DNA from: Marivivens aquimaris
GTDB taxonomy: Bacteria > Pseudomonadota > Alphaproteobacteria > Rhodobacterales > Rhodobacteraceae
Length of the DNA stretch: 64,000 nucleotides
Assembly: GCF_015220045.1 (NCBI RefSeq)
Contig: NZ_JADBGB010000001.1
Coordinates: 310,001-374,000 of the forward strand
Reading direction: 5' to 3'
Shown here: positions 45,330-55,123 of the stretch, one piece after another
Numbering within the stretch: the first letter of the stretch is position 1
Layout of the letters: each line of letters starts with the position of its first letter
Notes under the pieces: generated by a model
The model's input: only the letters and a program-made list of their open reading frames with translations
Told to the model about the DNA's origin: nothing
Database searches by the model: none
Translations under genes and position numbers: made by a program

Positions 45330-46339
45330 GGTTTGCCACCTATAACGTCGAGTGGTTCAACAACCTCTTCGACAACGCTGGCAACATGCTGGACGACGAC
45401 CGCTGGTCGGGTCGCTACAACGTCAAACGGAACCGCCAGCTCGCCGCTATTGCCAGTGTGTTCAAAGCAATGGATGCCGATGCGATCATGCTGATCGAAG
45501 CGCCGGACGAGAACCGCCGCCGCTCGACCGTCCGCGCGCTGGAGGGGTTCGCGGCGCACTACGATCTGCGCACGAGCAAAGCGCTCCTCGGGTTCGAGAA
45601 CGACACCCAGCAGGAAATCGCGCTGCTCTACGGTCCTGCCGCGATCAGCGTGGCCCACGATCCGCAGGGCGAACTGGATGACCCCAAAGCGCCGCGCTTC
45701 GACGGCGCGTTCAGCTTCGACCTTGATACGGACGCACATCCCGAACTGGTGACATGGTCCAAACCGCCCTTGGAAATCGCGGCGACGGTGCCTTCGGGTC
45801 GCAAGCTGCGGCTCATCGGTGTCCACGCCAAATCCAAAGCCCCGCACGGTGCCCGCAACGAAGCCGAGGCCATGCGCATCGCGATCGAGAACCGCCGCAA
45901 GCAGCTCGCGCAATGCGTCTGGCTCCGCCGCCGCGTCGATCAGGTGCTGGCGGCAGGCGAAGACCTGATCGTCATGGGCGACTTCAACGACGGTCCGGGG
46001 CTGGACGAGTACGAAAAGCTCTTCGGCCATTCGGGGATCGAGGTCGTGCTGGGCGAGGGCGATAGCATTCCGCTCTACGATCCCCACGCCAAAATGGCGC
46101 TCAGCAGGCGGGTCGGGGCGCTGCCCTCCACCTCGCGGTTCAAGATCGGGCCGGATGGCACCTACCTTCAGGCGCTGCTCGACTACATCATGATCTCGCC
46201 CGAACTGACCAAAGCCATCCCGCGCTGGCGCATCTGGCACCCCTTCGACAATCCCGCTTGTTTCGACGATCCCGAACTGCGTGAGGCGCTGATTGACGCG
46301 TCAGACCATTTCCCTGTGACCATCGACCTAGATTTGTGA
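45326..46339 (+). CDS. Endonuclease/exonuclease/phosphatase-family protein
   Basis: 337 aa. EEP fold: RFATYNVEWFNN (metal Asn), AIMLIEAPD (metal Glu), VHAKSKAPHG, GDFNDGPG (Asp/Asn pair) and a C-terminal DASDHFPVTIDL (catalytic Asp-His). The family cuts phosphodiesters in nucleic acids, lipids or small molecules; the substrate is not assignable. No signal peptide. Starts at ATG 45326 overlapping the DjlA-like stop (ATGA), so the pair is co-translated. Confidence 0.88.
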   Translation: MRFATYNVEWFNNLFDNAGNMLDDDRWSGRYNVKRNRQLAAIASVFKAMDADAIMLIEAPDENRRRSTVRALEGFAAHYDLRTSKALLGFENDTQQEIALLYGPAAISVAHDPQGELDDPKAPRFDGAFSFDLDTDAHPELVTWSKPPLEIAATVPSGRKLRLIGVHAKSKAPHGARNEAEAMRIAIENRRKQLAQCVWLRRRVDQVLAAGEDLIVMGDFNDGPGLDEYEKLFGHSGIEVVLGEGDSIPLYDPHAKMALSRRVGALPSTSRFKIGPDGTYLQALLDYIMISPELTKAIPRWRIWHPFDNPACFDDPELREALIDASDHFPVTIDLDL

Positions 46340-46375
46340 TTTGGCGCGGCGCTTCGGCACCCTATATCGCAGCTC

Positions 46376-46741
46376 ATGAAACGCTTTATCGCCATACTCG
46401 CCACGACCGCCGTCCTTGCCATTCCGGCCCATGCCGCCGATGACGAGGAGATGTCGGACGGCCTCAGCCTCATCGACCAAGGCGCGCGTCTGTTCTTTCG
46501 CGGACTGATGAACGAAATGGAGCCTGCGATCAGCGATCTACAGGCGCTGGGCGACGAATTCGGACCCAAGATGGCCGAGCTGGTCAACGAAATGGGGCCG
46601 GCACTTTCGGACATGCTCGACCGGATCGACGATATCCGTAACTACGAAGCGCCCGAAGTGCTGCCGAACGGCGACATCATCATCCGCCGCCGCCCAGACG
46701 CGACCCCATGGGAGCCGCGTGAGGACGATATCGAGCTTTAA
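46376..46741 (+). CDS. Periplasmic conserved hypothetical protein
   Basis: 121 aa. Signal peptide with cleavage near PAHAADDEE; mature part amphipathic helical (DLQALGDEFGPKMAELVNEM, ALSDMLDRIDDI) with an acidic C-terminus ending REDDIEL. No known domain. Same strand as the nuclease gene, 36 nt after it. Its stop shares 4 nt (TTAA) with the stop of the convergent ppx gene. Confidence 0.75.
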   Translation: MKRFIAILATTAVLAIPAHAADDEEMSDGLSLIDQGARLFFRGLMNEMEPAISDLQALGDEFGPKMAELVNEMGPALSDMLDRIDDIRNYEAPEVLPNGDIIIRRRPDATPWEPREDDIEL

Positions 46742-48288
46742 GACTTCTGGAATTTCACGCGGACGTCGGTTGCGTCCATCGCTTTGCCGAGGCTCTTGAG
46801 CCGCGATTGCGGAACCTCGCCCCACATGCTTTCGGCTTCTTTCGATAGCACCAGTTCAAGGTCGCGCTTTTTCGGACGCCACTTGAGTTCGCCAACCTGT
46901 TCGTCGCCGTGCAGCCAGAGCATCGCGCCCAGACGCAGCGCGCGGCCAAGGATTTTCGCCTCGCGGATCTGGTCCTCGTCGAGCAGCTTCATCATCGGCT
47001 CAAGGCGCGAGCCTTGGATTTTGCCCGCATAGCGGTGGAACAGCGCAAGGCCGAGGTACACGCGGTCCTCATGCTTCAGCCCGCCAAGGTTCGCGCGGGT
47101 CGCGTTGTCGAACGCCACTTCATCGCGGTAATCGGGGTGGGCGCGCCATGACACGTCATGCAGCAGCGTCGCGGCCTTGATGATCCGTTGTTTCTGCCAG
47201 TTGGCATTCGGGAACAGCGGCGTCACGAAATCATAGAGGATTTTGCCGAAACCGGGCAGGCGGGCGTCTTTGGCCTCTACAAAGCGGCTCGCTTCGATCA
47301 GCGGGTCACGTTCGCGCAGTTCCGCAGGCATCTGCTCGTAAAGCATCCCTTCGCGGATACCGTAGGCCGAAATGGTAATGTCCTTGGGTTTGAACACGCG
47401 CACCAGTTCTTTAAGAACCACGGTCGCAAAGGGCACCAGCGTCATACGGTCGTTCGAAATCCCGCAGCGGTCACGCAGATCGTCGAGGTTGGCCGAGTTG
47501 ATGTAATCGGTCGTCGTCGAAATGCTGCGCGAGGTCATGCGGTACTCGTGCATGACCAGCAGGGGATACCCGCGACGCTCCATATCCACGCGGCCGATCG
47601 CACGCCACGAACCACCCACGAGGAACAGACGCATTCCCGTCTGGTTGTCCATCTTGTCGTGAAGGTCGGCGATGACTTCTTTGACGTAGACTTTCAGCTC
47701 TTTTTTGTTCGTGAAGTTGTTCAGCTTCAGCGGACCAAGCGGCGAGGTCACGCGCTTCCCCACCTCACCGTCGCGCAGGTTTGCAAGCTCCATCGAGGAG
47801 CCGCCGATATCGCACACAAGGCCGTACGATCCCGGCCAGCCCAGCAAAACGCCTTGCGCCGACAGGCGAGCTTCTTCCTCGCCGTCGATGACGTGCAGCT
47901 TCACGCCAGTTTTCTCCAGCACCTCGCGGCAGAAATCGGGGCCGTCTTCGGCTTCGCGGACCGCAGCGGTCGCCACGGTCGCAAGCGGAGATACACCCAT
48001 ATTCTTGGCCAGCGCCGCGAAACGGCCGATGGCCTCCACAGCGCGCTTGCGGCCAGCGGGGTTCAGGCGGCCTGATTCCTTGAGGCCAGAGCCGAGGCCG
48101 GCCATAACCTTTTCGTTGTGGAAATACGCAGGGCTCCGCGCCGCGCCGTCAAAGACGACCATACGCACAGAGTTCGAACCAACGTCCAGAACGCCAACTT
48201 TTGCGAGGCTGTCGCGAACTTCGGGGTCATCGAACAGCGGTCTGCCAAACGGTCCCCACTCCTCGTCGGCATTGGCGGTATCTGTCAT
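46738..48288 (-). CDS. ppx: Exopolyphosphatase (Ppx/GppA family)
   Basis: 516 aa. ASKHA-fold N-terminal part (VLDVGSNSVRMVVF and LVCDIGGSSMELA, the two phosphate loops; AISAYGIREGMLYEQ pattern trimmed) and a helical C-terminal HD-like half (LLHDVSWRAHPDYRD). Degrades long-chain polyphosphate; pppGpp hydrolysis is possible. Downstream of ppk on the same strand, 111 nt apart, so synthesis and breakdown of polyphosphate are encoded together. Confidence 0.93.
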   Translation of the reverse strand: MTDTANADEEWGPFGRPLFDDPEVRDSLAKVGVLDVGSNSVRMVVFDGAARSPAYFHNEKVMAGLGSGLKESGRLNPAGRKRAVEAIGRFAALAKNMGVSPLATVATAAVREAEDGPDFCREVLEKTGVKLHVIDGEEEARLSAQGVLLGWPGSYGLVCDIGGSSMELANLRDGEVGKRVTSPLGPLKLNNFTNKKELKVYVKEVIADLHDKMDNQTGMRLFLVGGSWRAIGRVDMERRGYPLLVMHEYRMTSRSISTTTDYINSANLDDLRDRCGISNDRMTLVPFATVVLKELVRVFKPKDITISAYGIREGMLYEQMPAELRERDPLIEASRFVEAKDARLPGFGKILYDFVTPLFPNANWQKQRIIKAATLLHDVSWRAHPDYRDEVAFDNATRANLGGLKHEDRVYLGLALFHRYAGKIQGSRLEPMMKLLDEDQIREAKILGRALRLGAMLWLHGDEQVGELKWRPKKRDLELVLSKEAESMWGEVPQSRLKSLGKAMDATDVRVKFQKS

Positions 48289-48399
48289 ACAGGCCCTCTA
48301 AAGTCGGTCGTTCCAGAAGGAAGAACGGCAGCAAACCGTTCTCCCCTGACAATCCTTACACTATCGGAATTGTGTCGGACTACCCTTTAGGTCAAGGGG

Positions 48400-50568
48400 T
48401 TAGTCCTGAGTGTGGGTTAATTGCGGCACGTCCTTCGCGCCAGCAGAGCCGCGACCGGACAGCGACGGGTTCTCCATGAAGAACCTGTGGCAGTTGAACG
48501 CGAACTCGCCTTCGGGCACTTCGGCGCGGGTGAATTTCCCGTCCGGCCCCATCACCCAACTTTGCGCGGTGTCGGCCATGTTGGCGGCCATGATCTGGCT
48601 GACGATCTGCGCTTTGACGGTCGGGTTCTTGATCTCCACCAGCGTTTCCACACGGCGGTTGAGGTTCCGGCCCATCCAGTCGGCGGACGAGATGAAGACA
48701 GAGCAGTTTTTCGACGGCAGGCCGCTGCCGTTGCCGAAGCAGACGATGCGGCTGTGTTCAAGGAACCGGCCCACGATGGATTTGACGCGGATGTTCTCCG
48801 ACAGACCTTTGATCCCTGGACGCACACCGCAAATGCCGCGCACGACGAGGCTGATTTTCACGCCCGCTTGCGAGGCTTCATAGAGTGCGTTGATGACGTC
48901 CTCTTCGATGAGGCTGTTCATCTTCGCCCAGATCACCGCAGGCTTGCCCGCCTTCGCGAATTCGATCTCTCGCGCGATGTTGTCGAGCAGGCTCTGCTTC
49001 AGCCCGATCGGTGAAATCGCGAGGTTTTCAAGGCCCACAGGCTGCACGTAGCCCGACAGGTAGTTGAACACCTTGGTCGCGTCGCGGCCCAGTTGGGCAT
49101 CGCAGGTAAAGAACGAAAGGTCGGTGTAAATCTTCGCGGTGATCGGATGATAGTTGCCCGTGCCGTAGTGCGTGTAGGTGACGAGCTGGTCACCCTCGCG
49201 GCGCACCACGGTGCTGATCTTGCAGTGGGTTTTGTACTGGGTGAACCCGTAAACCACATGCGCGCCGGCGCGTTCCAGACGGCGCGACTGGCGGATGTTG
49301 GCGGCCTCGTCGAAACGGGCTTTGAGTTCCACAAGCGCAGTGACCGACTTGCCGTCCTCTGCCGCCTCGCAAAGCGCCTCCACGATTGGGGAGCGTTTAG
49401 AGGTACGATAGAGCGTCTGTTTGATCGCCACGACATCGGGGTCCGCCGCTGCCTGCTTGAGGAAGCGTACCACCATATCGAAGGTCTCGTAGGGGTGGTG
49501 CAGCAGCATGTCCTTCTGGCGGATCGCCGCGAACATATCGTCGTGGTGGTCCTTCACGCGCTCTGGGATGCGCGGCGTGTAGGGCGGCCACAGCAGATCG
49601 GTGCGGCTGTCGAGCACGAGCTCCTTCAGGTCGGCTTTGCCGATCAGACCGTCGACCTCGACGACCTCGTTGTGGCTGACCATGAGCTCTTCCATGATCA
49701 TATCGCGCAGACCCTTCGGCGCGCCCGCCGAAAGCTGGAGGCGCACGACCTCACCGCGGCGGCGACGCTTCAGCGCCACCTCGAACTCGCGCACGAGGTC
49801 TTCGGCTTCTTCTTCAACTTCAAGGTCGCTGTCACGTAGGACGCGCAGCGCGCAGTCGCCTTGGATCTTGTAGCCGGGGAAGAGCTGCGTGATCTGGAGA
49901 AGCAGCAACTCCTCCAGCGGTAGGAACCGTTCGGAGTCGTTGCCGGGCAGGCGGATGAAGCGCGGGATCTGGTTGGGCACGGGGAGCAGCGCACGCAAGC
50001 GGCGCTTGTCGGCGGTGCGTTCAAGCTCCAGCGCCAGCGCAAAACCGGTGTTCGGAATGAACGGGAAGGGGTGCGCAGGGTCCACGGCCATCGGCGACAG
50101 AACCGGAAAAACCTGATTGAGGAACACGTCCTCAAGGAATTTCTGGTCCTCTTTCTTGGTCTCGTCGCGGGTGAGAATGTGAATGCCTTCCTCGGCCAGT
50201 TCATCCTTGATCTGGTTGAGGCTCAACTGCTGACGGCCCATCAGGCTTCGCGCATCGAGGTCGATCAGCGAAAGCTGCTCTGCGGGCGTCAGGCCGTCCA
50301 TCGACGGGGTGGTGTTGCCGACCATCGCCAGTTCGCGCAGACCCGCCACACGGACAGTGTAGAATTCATCGAGGTTGGTTGCCGAAATCGACAGGAACCG
50401 CAGGCGCTCCAGCAGCGGCACTTTGGGGTTCTCGGCTTCTTCCAGAACGCGCCAGTTGAAGGCCAGCCACGAAAGTTCGCGGTTAAAATAACGCGAAGGC
50501 CCTTCGAGATCGACGGAGGACTCGATGGCTTCGGGGAAAGGAGAATTCAGGAAATCGGCAAGGGTCAT
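48400..50568 (-). CDS. ppk: Polyphosphate kinase 1
   Basis: 722 aa, full length. Four-domain PPK1; the autophosphorylated histidine lies in FTQYKTHCKISTVVR and the second HKD-like site at SSADWMGRNLNRRVETLVEI. Makes polyphosphate from ATP reversibly, at the membrane. Lies 42 nt after hdaA and upstream of ppx. In the 111-nt gap to ppx is an inverted repeat, GAACGG...CCGTTC, of unknown use. Confidence 0.96.
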   Translation of the reverse strand: MTLADFLNSPFPEAIESSVDLEGPSRYFNRELSWLAFNWRVLEEAENPKVPLLERLRFLSISATNLDEFYTVRVAGLRELAMVGNTTPSMDGLTPAEQLSLIDLDARSLMGRQQLSLNQIKDELAEEGIHILTRDETKKEDQKFLEDVFLNQVFPVLSPMAVDPAHPFPFIPNTGFALALELERTADKRRLRALLPVPNQIPRFIRLPGNDSERFLPLEELLLLQITQLFPGYKIQGDCALRVLRDSDLEVEEEAEDLVREFEVALKRRRRGEVVRLQLSAGAPKGLRDMIMEELMVSHNEVVEVDGLIGKADLKELVLDSRTDLLWPPYTPRIPERVKDHHDDMFAAIRQKDMLLHHPYETFDMVVRFLKQAAADPDVVAIKQTLYRTSKRSPIVEALCEAAEDGKSVTALVELKARFDEAANIRQSRRLERAGAHVVYGFTQYKTHCKISTVVRREGDQLVTYTHYGTGNYHPITAKIYTDLSFFTCDAQLGRDATKVFNYLSGYVQPVGLENLAISPIGLKQSLLDNIAREIEFAKAGKPAVIWAKMNSLIEEDVINALYEASQAGVKISLVVRGICGVRPGIKGLSENIRVKSIVGRFLEHSRIVCFGNGSGLPSKNCSVFISSADWMGRNLNRRVETLVEIKNPTVKAQIVSQIMAANMADTAQSWVMGPDGKFTRAEVPEGEFAFNCHRFFMENPSLSGRGSAGAKDVPQLTHTQD

Positions 50569-50610
50569 GTGCTGCTTCTGCTGTATGAATGCAACGTAAT
50601 CATGACATTA

Positions 50611-51279
50611 TCACTCGCTATCGTCCTTGATGTCCAGCAAGCGGCGGGCCAGCGGGATGTTCAGTCGCGCCCCGTTATAGAGCGCCTCCGAATCCATCCG
50701 GTTGACGATGTCCGAGGCCGCTGCAAACGACCGTTCGATATGTGACGCGATATAGGTGATCACGTGGGGTTTGGGCATGAGCTGGCGGTCGGCGAACTGC
50801 TTCATCAGGACCGCGGCGAGCAGGCGATCATCCGGATCGTCGATTTGCACGGTCGAGGTTGCCTGCATACGGCTCGCCAGATCGGGCAGGGCGATCGGCC
50901 AGCGACCGGGGGCCAGCGATGATGTCAGCAGAAGCGGCAGACGGCGCTGCTTCATGTGGTTGTGGATGTGGAACAGCGCCTCTTCGCCATCGGGCGTAAT
51001 ACGCTCGGCGTCTTCGATCACCACAGGGAAATTCGGCAGCGGCATGTCGCTGTCCAGCGCATCGGCCGAGAACACGAGTGCATCGCGCTGGTGCTGGAAC
51101 ACGCGGGCGAGATGGCTTTTCCCGCTCCCCGGAGGCCCGATGATCGCAAGTTTGCTCTCGATCCAGCTTTCGGGGGCCATGATCATCACGTACGCCTTCG
51201 CATTAGCCACGGAGACGAAAAAGTCATCCGGCCCCAGCGAAACGTTGGCGGGTAGATCAAAGGCGAGTTGCTGCTTCAT
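50611..51279 (-). CDS. hdaA: DnaA-related regulatory protein HdaA
   Basis: 222 aa AAA+ protein lacking the DnaA DNA-binding domain. The N-terminal QQLAFDLP is the clamp-binding motif; Walker A GPPGSGKSH, Walker B FPVVIEDAE. In Caulobacter HdaA works with the beta clamp to inactivate DnaA after initiation. Start MKQQLAF at 51279, 2 nt after the perM stop, so coupled to the preceding gene. Confidence 0.92.
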   Translation of the reverse strand: MKQQLAFDLPANVSLGPDDFFVSVANAKAYVMIMAPESWIESKLAIIGPPGSGKSHLARVFQHQRDALVFSADALDSDMPLPNFPVVIEDAERITPDGEEALFHIHNHMKQRRLPLLLTSSLAPGRWPIALPDLASRMQATSTVQIDDPDDRLLAAVLMKQFADRQLMPKPHVITYIASHIERSFAAASDIVNRMDSEALYNGARLNIPLARRLLDIKDDSE

Positions 51280-51281
51280 TC

Positions 51282-52397
51282 TTATTCTTGGTCGGTGTGA
51301 CCTTTGTAGAGTCGGCCATCCTTGTAGCTCTCTACCGCATGACGCGCGATGACGCCAATACATGCGGCCACGGGAACTGCGACCAACATGCCCACAAAGC
51401 CGAACATCGTGCCGAAGACCGACAGGGCAAAGATCAGCCAGACAGGATGCAGACCGACCGAGCTGCCGACCAGTTTCGGCGTCAGGAAGTTACCTTCGAG
51501 GAACTGGCCGAGCGCGAAAATGCCTGCGACCATGCCGATGCGGAACCAGTCGGTGCCTTGGCGAACGGTTTCGCCGTCAACCTCCAGCGGTCCCCAGAAC
51601 TGGAAGAGCGCAAGGCCAATGGACAGCACACCGCCAACCAGCGCGCCGACGTAGGGAATAAACGTCAGCAGCCCCGCCACAGCACCGGCGATCAGCCCGA
51701 ACTGGAGCCCTACGGCCATCAGGCTCACGGCATAAAAGATACCGAGGATCAGGCACACCAGACCCTGACCGCGAATGAACGACGCAAGAGTGCGGTCGAT
51801 ATCACGGGCAATCTGGCGGATGCGGGAGACGTGATCGCGGGGCAGAAGCTCGTCCACCTTCGCGGTCATATTGTCCCAATCGTAAAGCAAATAGACAGCC
51901 ACCACAGGCACGACGACCAGCAGGACCAGCACGTTAATCAGGCTCATCGCAGAGGTCAGGATCGTGTTCAGCAGATCGCCACCCTTCGCCTGCACGACAT
52001 CGGCAGCACGGCGCAGTTGGTCGGCGACGTTGATGTTATTCTCGGCAAGGATCGGGACATTCCGCGCCAGCCAGTCATCGAGGCGGGCAATGGCCTCAGG
52101 CGTCTTTTCGACCGAGGCGCCGATAAAGGTGAACAGCGATCCCGTCTGCTGCACCAGAACCGGAATAATCAGCAGCACCAGCAGCACGAAAATCACCGTC
52201 GCGACGATGGTAATCACCGCCACGGACATCGCACGGCTGAGGCCCAGACGCTCCAGTCGGTCCGCCAGCGGGTCGAGCACATAGGCAATGGCGCCGCCCA
52301 AAACGAACGGCAGGATCACGTTACCGAGGAAATAGAGCGCCAGCACGAGCACAAGCGCGGCGATCCCCCAGTATTTCATCTGTTCTTTGACCGTCAT
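51282..52397 (-). CDS. AI-2E/PerM family membrane protein
   Basis: 371 aa with about eight hydrophobic segments (PFVLGGAIAYVLDPLADRL near the N-terminus; YLLYDWDNM; FIPYVGALVGGVLS). The family includes the AI-2 exporter TqsA and Na+/H+ antiporter-like proteins; substrate here unknown. MTVKEQMKYWG at 52397 is the likely start; the frame runs open to 52550 into the upstream gap. First gene of the minus-strand unit perM-hdaA-ppk-ppx. Confidence 0.9.
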   Translation of the reverse strand: MTVKEQMKYWGIAALVLVLALYFLGNVILPFVLGGAIAYVLDPLADRLERLGLSRAMSVAVITIVATVIFVLLVLLIIPVLVQQTGSLFTFIGASVEKTPEAIARLDDWLARNVPILAENNINVADQLRRAADVVQAKGGDLLNTILTSAMSLINVLVLLVVVPVVAVYLLYDWDNMTAKVDELLPRDHVSRIRQIARDIDRTLASFIRGQGLVCLILGIFYAVSLMAVGLQFGLIAGAVAGLLTFIPYVGALVGGVLSIGLALFQFWGPLEVDGETVRQGTDWFRIGMVAGIFALGQFLEGNFLTPKLVGSSVGLHPVWLIFALSVFGTMFGFVGMLVAVPVAACIGVIARHAVESYKDGRLYKGHTDQE

Positions 52398-52573
52398 AAG
52401 CGCCCGCCTTTCGTTACCCAGTAATTCCCCGTTCCGGCAGGTTTTTACAACCCTTTGCAACGGCTGGGCGACATTTGCGCGCCAAAGCGCGGCCCCGCAG
52501 CAGGTTTCCATGCTTGCTTGCCCCTTCGCGCTTGCGTAAACCGCTTCCAAACTACTGTTTCAAAGGTCTGCCC

Positions 52574-53929
52574 ATGCGTCTGAGCCGCTATTTTCTGCCC
52601 GTGCTGAAGGAAAACCCTGCCGAAGCGCAAATCGTATCGCACCGCCTCATGCTGCGTGCTGGTATGATCAAGCAGCAGTCGGCAGGTATCTATTCGTGGC
52701 TGCCGCTCGGCTTCAAAGTGCTGCGCAAGATCGAAAACATCGTCCACGACGAACAGATCCGCGCCGGTCACATCCCGATGCAGATGCCGACCCTGCAATC
52801 CGCCGACCTCTGGCGCGAGTCGGGCCGCTATGATGCATACGGCCCCGAAATGCTGCGCATGAAGGACCGCCAAGACCGCGACATGCTCTTCTCGCCGACC
52901 GCCGAAGAGATGTTCACCGACGTCTTCCGCGCCAACATCAGCAGCTACAAAGACCTGCCGCTGACCCTTTATCAGATCCAGTGGAAATTCCGCGACGAAA
53001 TGCGCCCGCGCTTCGGCGTCATGCGTGGCCGTGAATTCTACATGAAGGACGGCTACAACTTCGACCTCACCAAAGAGGACGCGCTGCACGCCTACAACCG
53101 TCACCTCGTCAGCTACCTGCGCACCTATGAGCGCATGGGCCTGCAAGCGATCCCGATGCGCGCCGACTCCGGCCCGATCGGCGGCGACGACACCCACGAA
53201 TTCCTCGTGCTGGCCGAAACCGGCGAGTCGGAAGTGTTCTATGATGCGCAGATCACCGAACTGACCTTCGGCGACCGCGAAATCGACTACGATAACCGCG
53301 AACAGTGCCAAGCCGTTCTGGAAGAGTTCACCAGCCGCTACGCCCGCACCGACGAGACCCACGACGAAGCCATCTTCAACGAGGTCCCCGAAGAGCGCCG
53401 CCGCGTTGCCCGCGGTATCGAGGTCGGCCAGATCTTCTACTTCGGCACCAAGTATTCCGAAGCCATGGGCGCCACCGTCGCTGACGCCGAAGGCAACAAG
53501 GTTCCGGTCCACATGGGCTCGCACGGTATCGGCGTCTCGCGTCTTCTGGGTGCGATCATCGAAGCCAGCCACGACGACAAGGGCATCATCTGGCCCGAGG
53601 GCGTCACCCCGTTCCACGTCGGTATCGTCAACCTCAAGCAGGGCGATGACGAAGCCGATGCGGCCTGCGAGAGCCTCTACAAGGAGCTCGTCGCTGCCGG
53701 TCTCGACCCGCTCTATGACGACCGCAACGAGCGCGCTGGCGGCAAGTTCGCGACCATGGACCTCATCGGTCTGCCGTGGCGCATCACCGTCGGCCCGCGC
53801 GGCCTCAAGAACGGTGTGGTCGAGGTTACGTCCCGCCGCACCGGCGAGAGCGAGGAGATGGCACCCGCAGATGCCGTCCAGCGCATCAAGGACATCTACG
53901 CCAAGCATCCGGACCCGAAAGGCGTCTGA
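52574..53929 (+). CDS. proS: Prolyl-tRNA synthetase, short alphaproteobacterial type
   Basis: 451 aa. Class II synthetase without the INS editing domain, as usual in alphaproteobacteria (about 120-130 aa shorter than E. coli ProRS). Motif 2 region [20 protein letters not shown], motif 3 [12 protein letters not shown], and a C-terminal anticodon-binding domain. Start [11 protein letters not shown]. Divergent from perM; followed by a terminator. Confidence 0.97.
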   Translation: MRLSRYFLPVLKENPAEAQIVSHRLMLRAGMIKQQSAGIYSWLPLGFKVLRKIENIVHDEQIRAGHIPMQMPTLQSADLWRESGRYDAYGPEMLRMKDRQDRDMLFSPTAEEMFTDVFRANISSYKDLPLTLYQIQWKFRDEMRPRFGVMRGREFYMKDGYNFDLTKEDALHAYNRHLVSYLRTYERMGLQAIPMRADSGPIGGDDTHEFLVLAETGESEVFYDAQITELTFGDREIDYDNREQCQAVLEEFTSRYARTDETHDEAIFNEVPEERRRVARGIEVGQIFYFGTKYSEAMGATVADAEGNKVPVHMGSHGIGVSRLLGAIIEASHDDKGIIWPEGVTPFHVGIVNLKQGDDEADAACESLYKELVAAGLDPLYDDRNERAGGKFATMDLIGLPWRITVGPRGLKNGVVEVTSRRTGESEEMAPADAVQRIKDIYAKHPDPKGV

Positions 53930-53936
53930 TCTGGTA

Positions 53937-53963
53937 GCGCCGCCCCTTGGGGCGGCGTTTTTC
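53937..53963 (+). terminator. Intrinsic terminator of proS
   Basis: GCCGCCCC-TT-GGGGCGGC stem then GTTTTTCTT, 8 nt after the stop. Confidence 0.9.
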
Positions 53964-53996
53964 TTGGGGGGATATTTAATCGCCCGCCAGAATGTA
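53964..53996 (+). repeat. Degenerate dispersed 3' element, copy E
   Basis: After the proS terminator: GGGGGGATATTT, then CGCCCGCCAGAATG. It keeps the GATATTT and CCAGAATG modules in the order and orientation of the full copies but lacks both hairpins (unless the terminator takes their place). Confidence 0.45.
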
Positions 53997-54182
53997 ACCA
54001 GCAAATCTTTCAACGCTGATACGCCATCATTTTTACTGCACGTCAGTCTAAATTGGCGGATTAATTTAAAGCCAACATCTAGAGCACTTTATTTACCTAC
54101 AGTGGTGGGTATGCTGAATATGCACCCTATGCGGGAATGCATTTACTAATTTGATATTTCAAAAATAACTATTTCGAGGATC

Positions 54183-55025
54183 GTGTTGTCAGCCTTTTGG
54201 AAGTTATTGCGAGTCGCGAGGTTCGCGATTGTGTCAGCCTTTTTAATACTATCGCTGGCGCTAAACGTTGCATTTTTCGCGAGTGAGGCGTTGCTCACTT
54301 TTGCCTCTGGCATGGCAAGCTCTATCACTGGGACACGATCTCTCATAACTAGGCAGGCCGACGATATTGCTAGACTACAAACTGACTTGGACGCTGAACG
54401 CCGGATAAACCGAGAGCTTCGCCAAGAGGCAACCGAGAATGCTTCAGAACTCGCCGTCGAGCGTGCCGCAAGGCGAGAAGTGAGAGCGGAGTTGACCCAA
54501 ACAACTTCGGAATTGGCGGAAAGCCGAATTCTGCGCGCACAGTTGCAGGATGCTACTGCGGATACCGCCGAGCGTATGGCTAAGCGTGCTCAGCGGGCGT
54601 CGATCAGGGAAATCTCAACAATGCCGGCAGAGGCGGTACCATTCTGGGGTACTGCTGTCATTGTTTCGGCATCTGCGCTTGAGATATATGATCTTTGCCA
54701 AAATTTGATCGATATCCATGATCTGCAACTGATGTTCGATCAAGATGCCATTCCAAGTGAGGAACAGTTGACAGTCTGCAGTCTAGAGGTTCCCTCGAAA
54801 GACGACGTCTGGGAGGCTGCCAGATCGGCGCCTGGGGATGTTTGGTTGGCCGCCAAAGAGGCCATGCCAACCGCAGAAACATTTCAAAATCTAGAAATGC
54901 CGGATTTTGATTGGTCTGCCATCGGCTCGGCCATCGTTGAGCGGCCACAACAGTGGGGTGCCGCCGCAAGGAGTGCAGCTGGAGAGAAATGGGGGCAAGT
55001 CAAAGATTGGTGGGCTTCCGATTGA
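54183..55025 (+). CDS. Membrane-anchored coiled-coil protein of unknown function
   Basis: 280 aa from GTG 54183 (or 279 from TTG 54186, which fits CGAGGA spacing better). Hydrophobic anchor at residues ~14-40, a predicted coiled coil ~58-140 (ADDIARLQTDLDAERRINRE), a second hydrophobic patch FWGTAVIVSASALEIYDLC, and a Trp-rich tail ending KDWWASD. I recognise no catalytic domain. Codon use and GC are visibly lower than in proS and lolC, as is the ~200-nt AT-rich stretch before it, which suggests acquisition by transfer. No mobility gene is nearby. Confidence 0.7.
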   Translation: MLSAFWKLLRVARFAIVSAFLILSLALNVAFFASEALLTFASGMASSITGTRSLITRQADDIARLQTDLDAERRINRELRQEATENASELAVERAARREVRAELTQTTSELAESRILRAQLQDATADTAERMAKRAQRASIREISTMPAEAVPFWGTAVIVSASALEIYDLCQNLIDIHDLQLMFDQDAIPSEEQLTVCSLEVPSKDDVWEAARSAPGDVWLAAKEAMPTAETFQNLEMPDFDWSAIGSAIVERPQQWGAAARSAAGEKWGQVKDWWASD

Positions 55026-55123
55026 GGGTCTGTGCCAAGTAATGCGGCACAAAGGCAAAGGCAGCGACGCTTGACCTGCCTGTGCTTGCCTCTAAGTTGC
55101 CAGCGATACCCGAAGGAGGCTCT

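Noticed and set aside
48331..48350. GAACGG...CCGTTC repeat between ppk and ppx as a terminator or PHO box
   Set aside because: Only six-base arms, no T-run, and it does not match the PhoB direct-repeat pattern.
53930..54182. tRNA gene as attachment site for the AT-rich islet
   Set aside because: No cloverleaf, CCA end or T-loop consensus found in the gap; proS end and terminator are intact.
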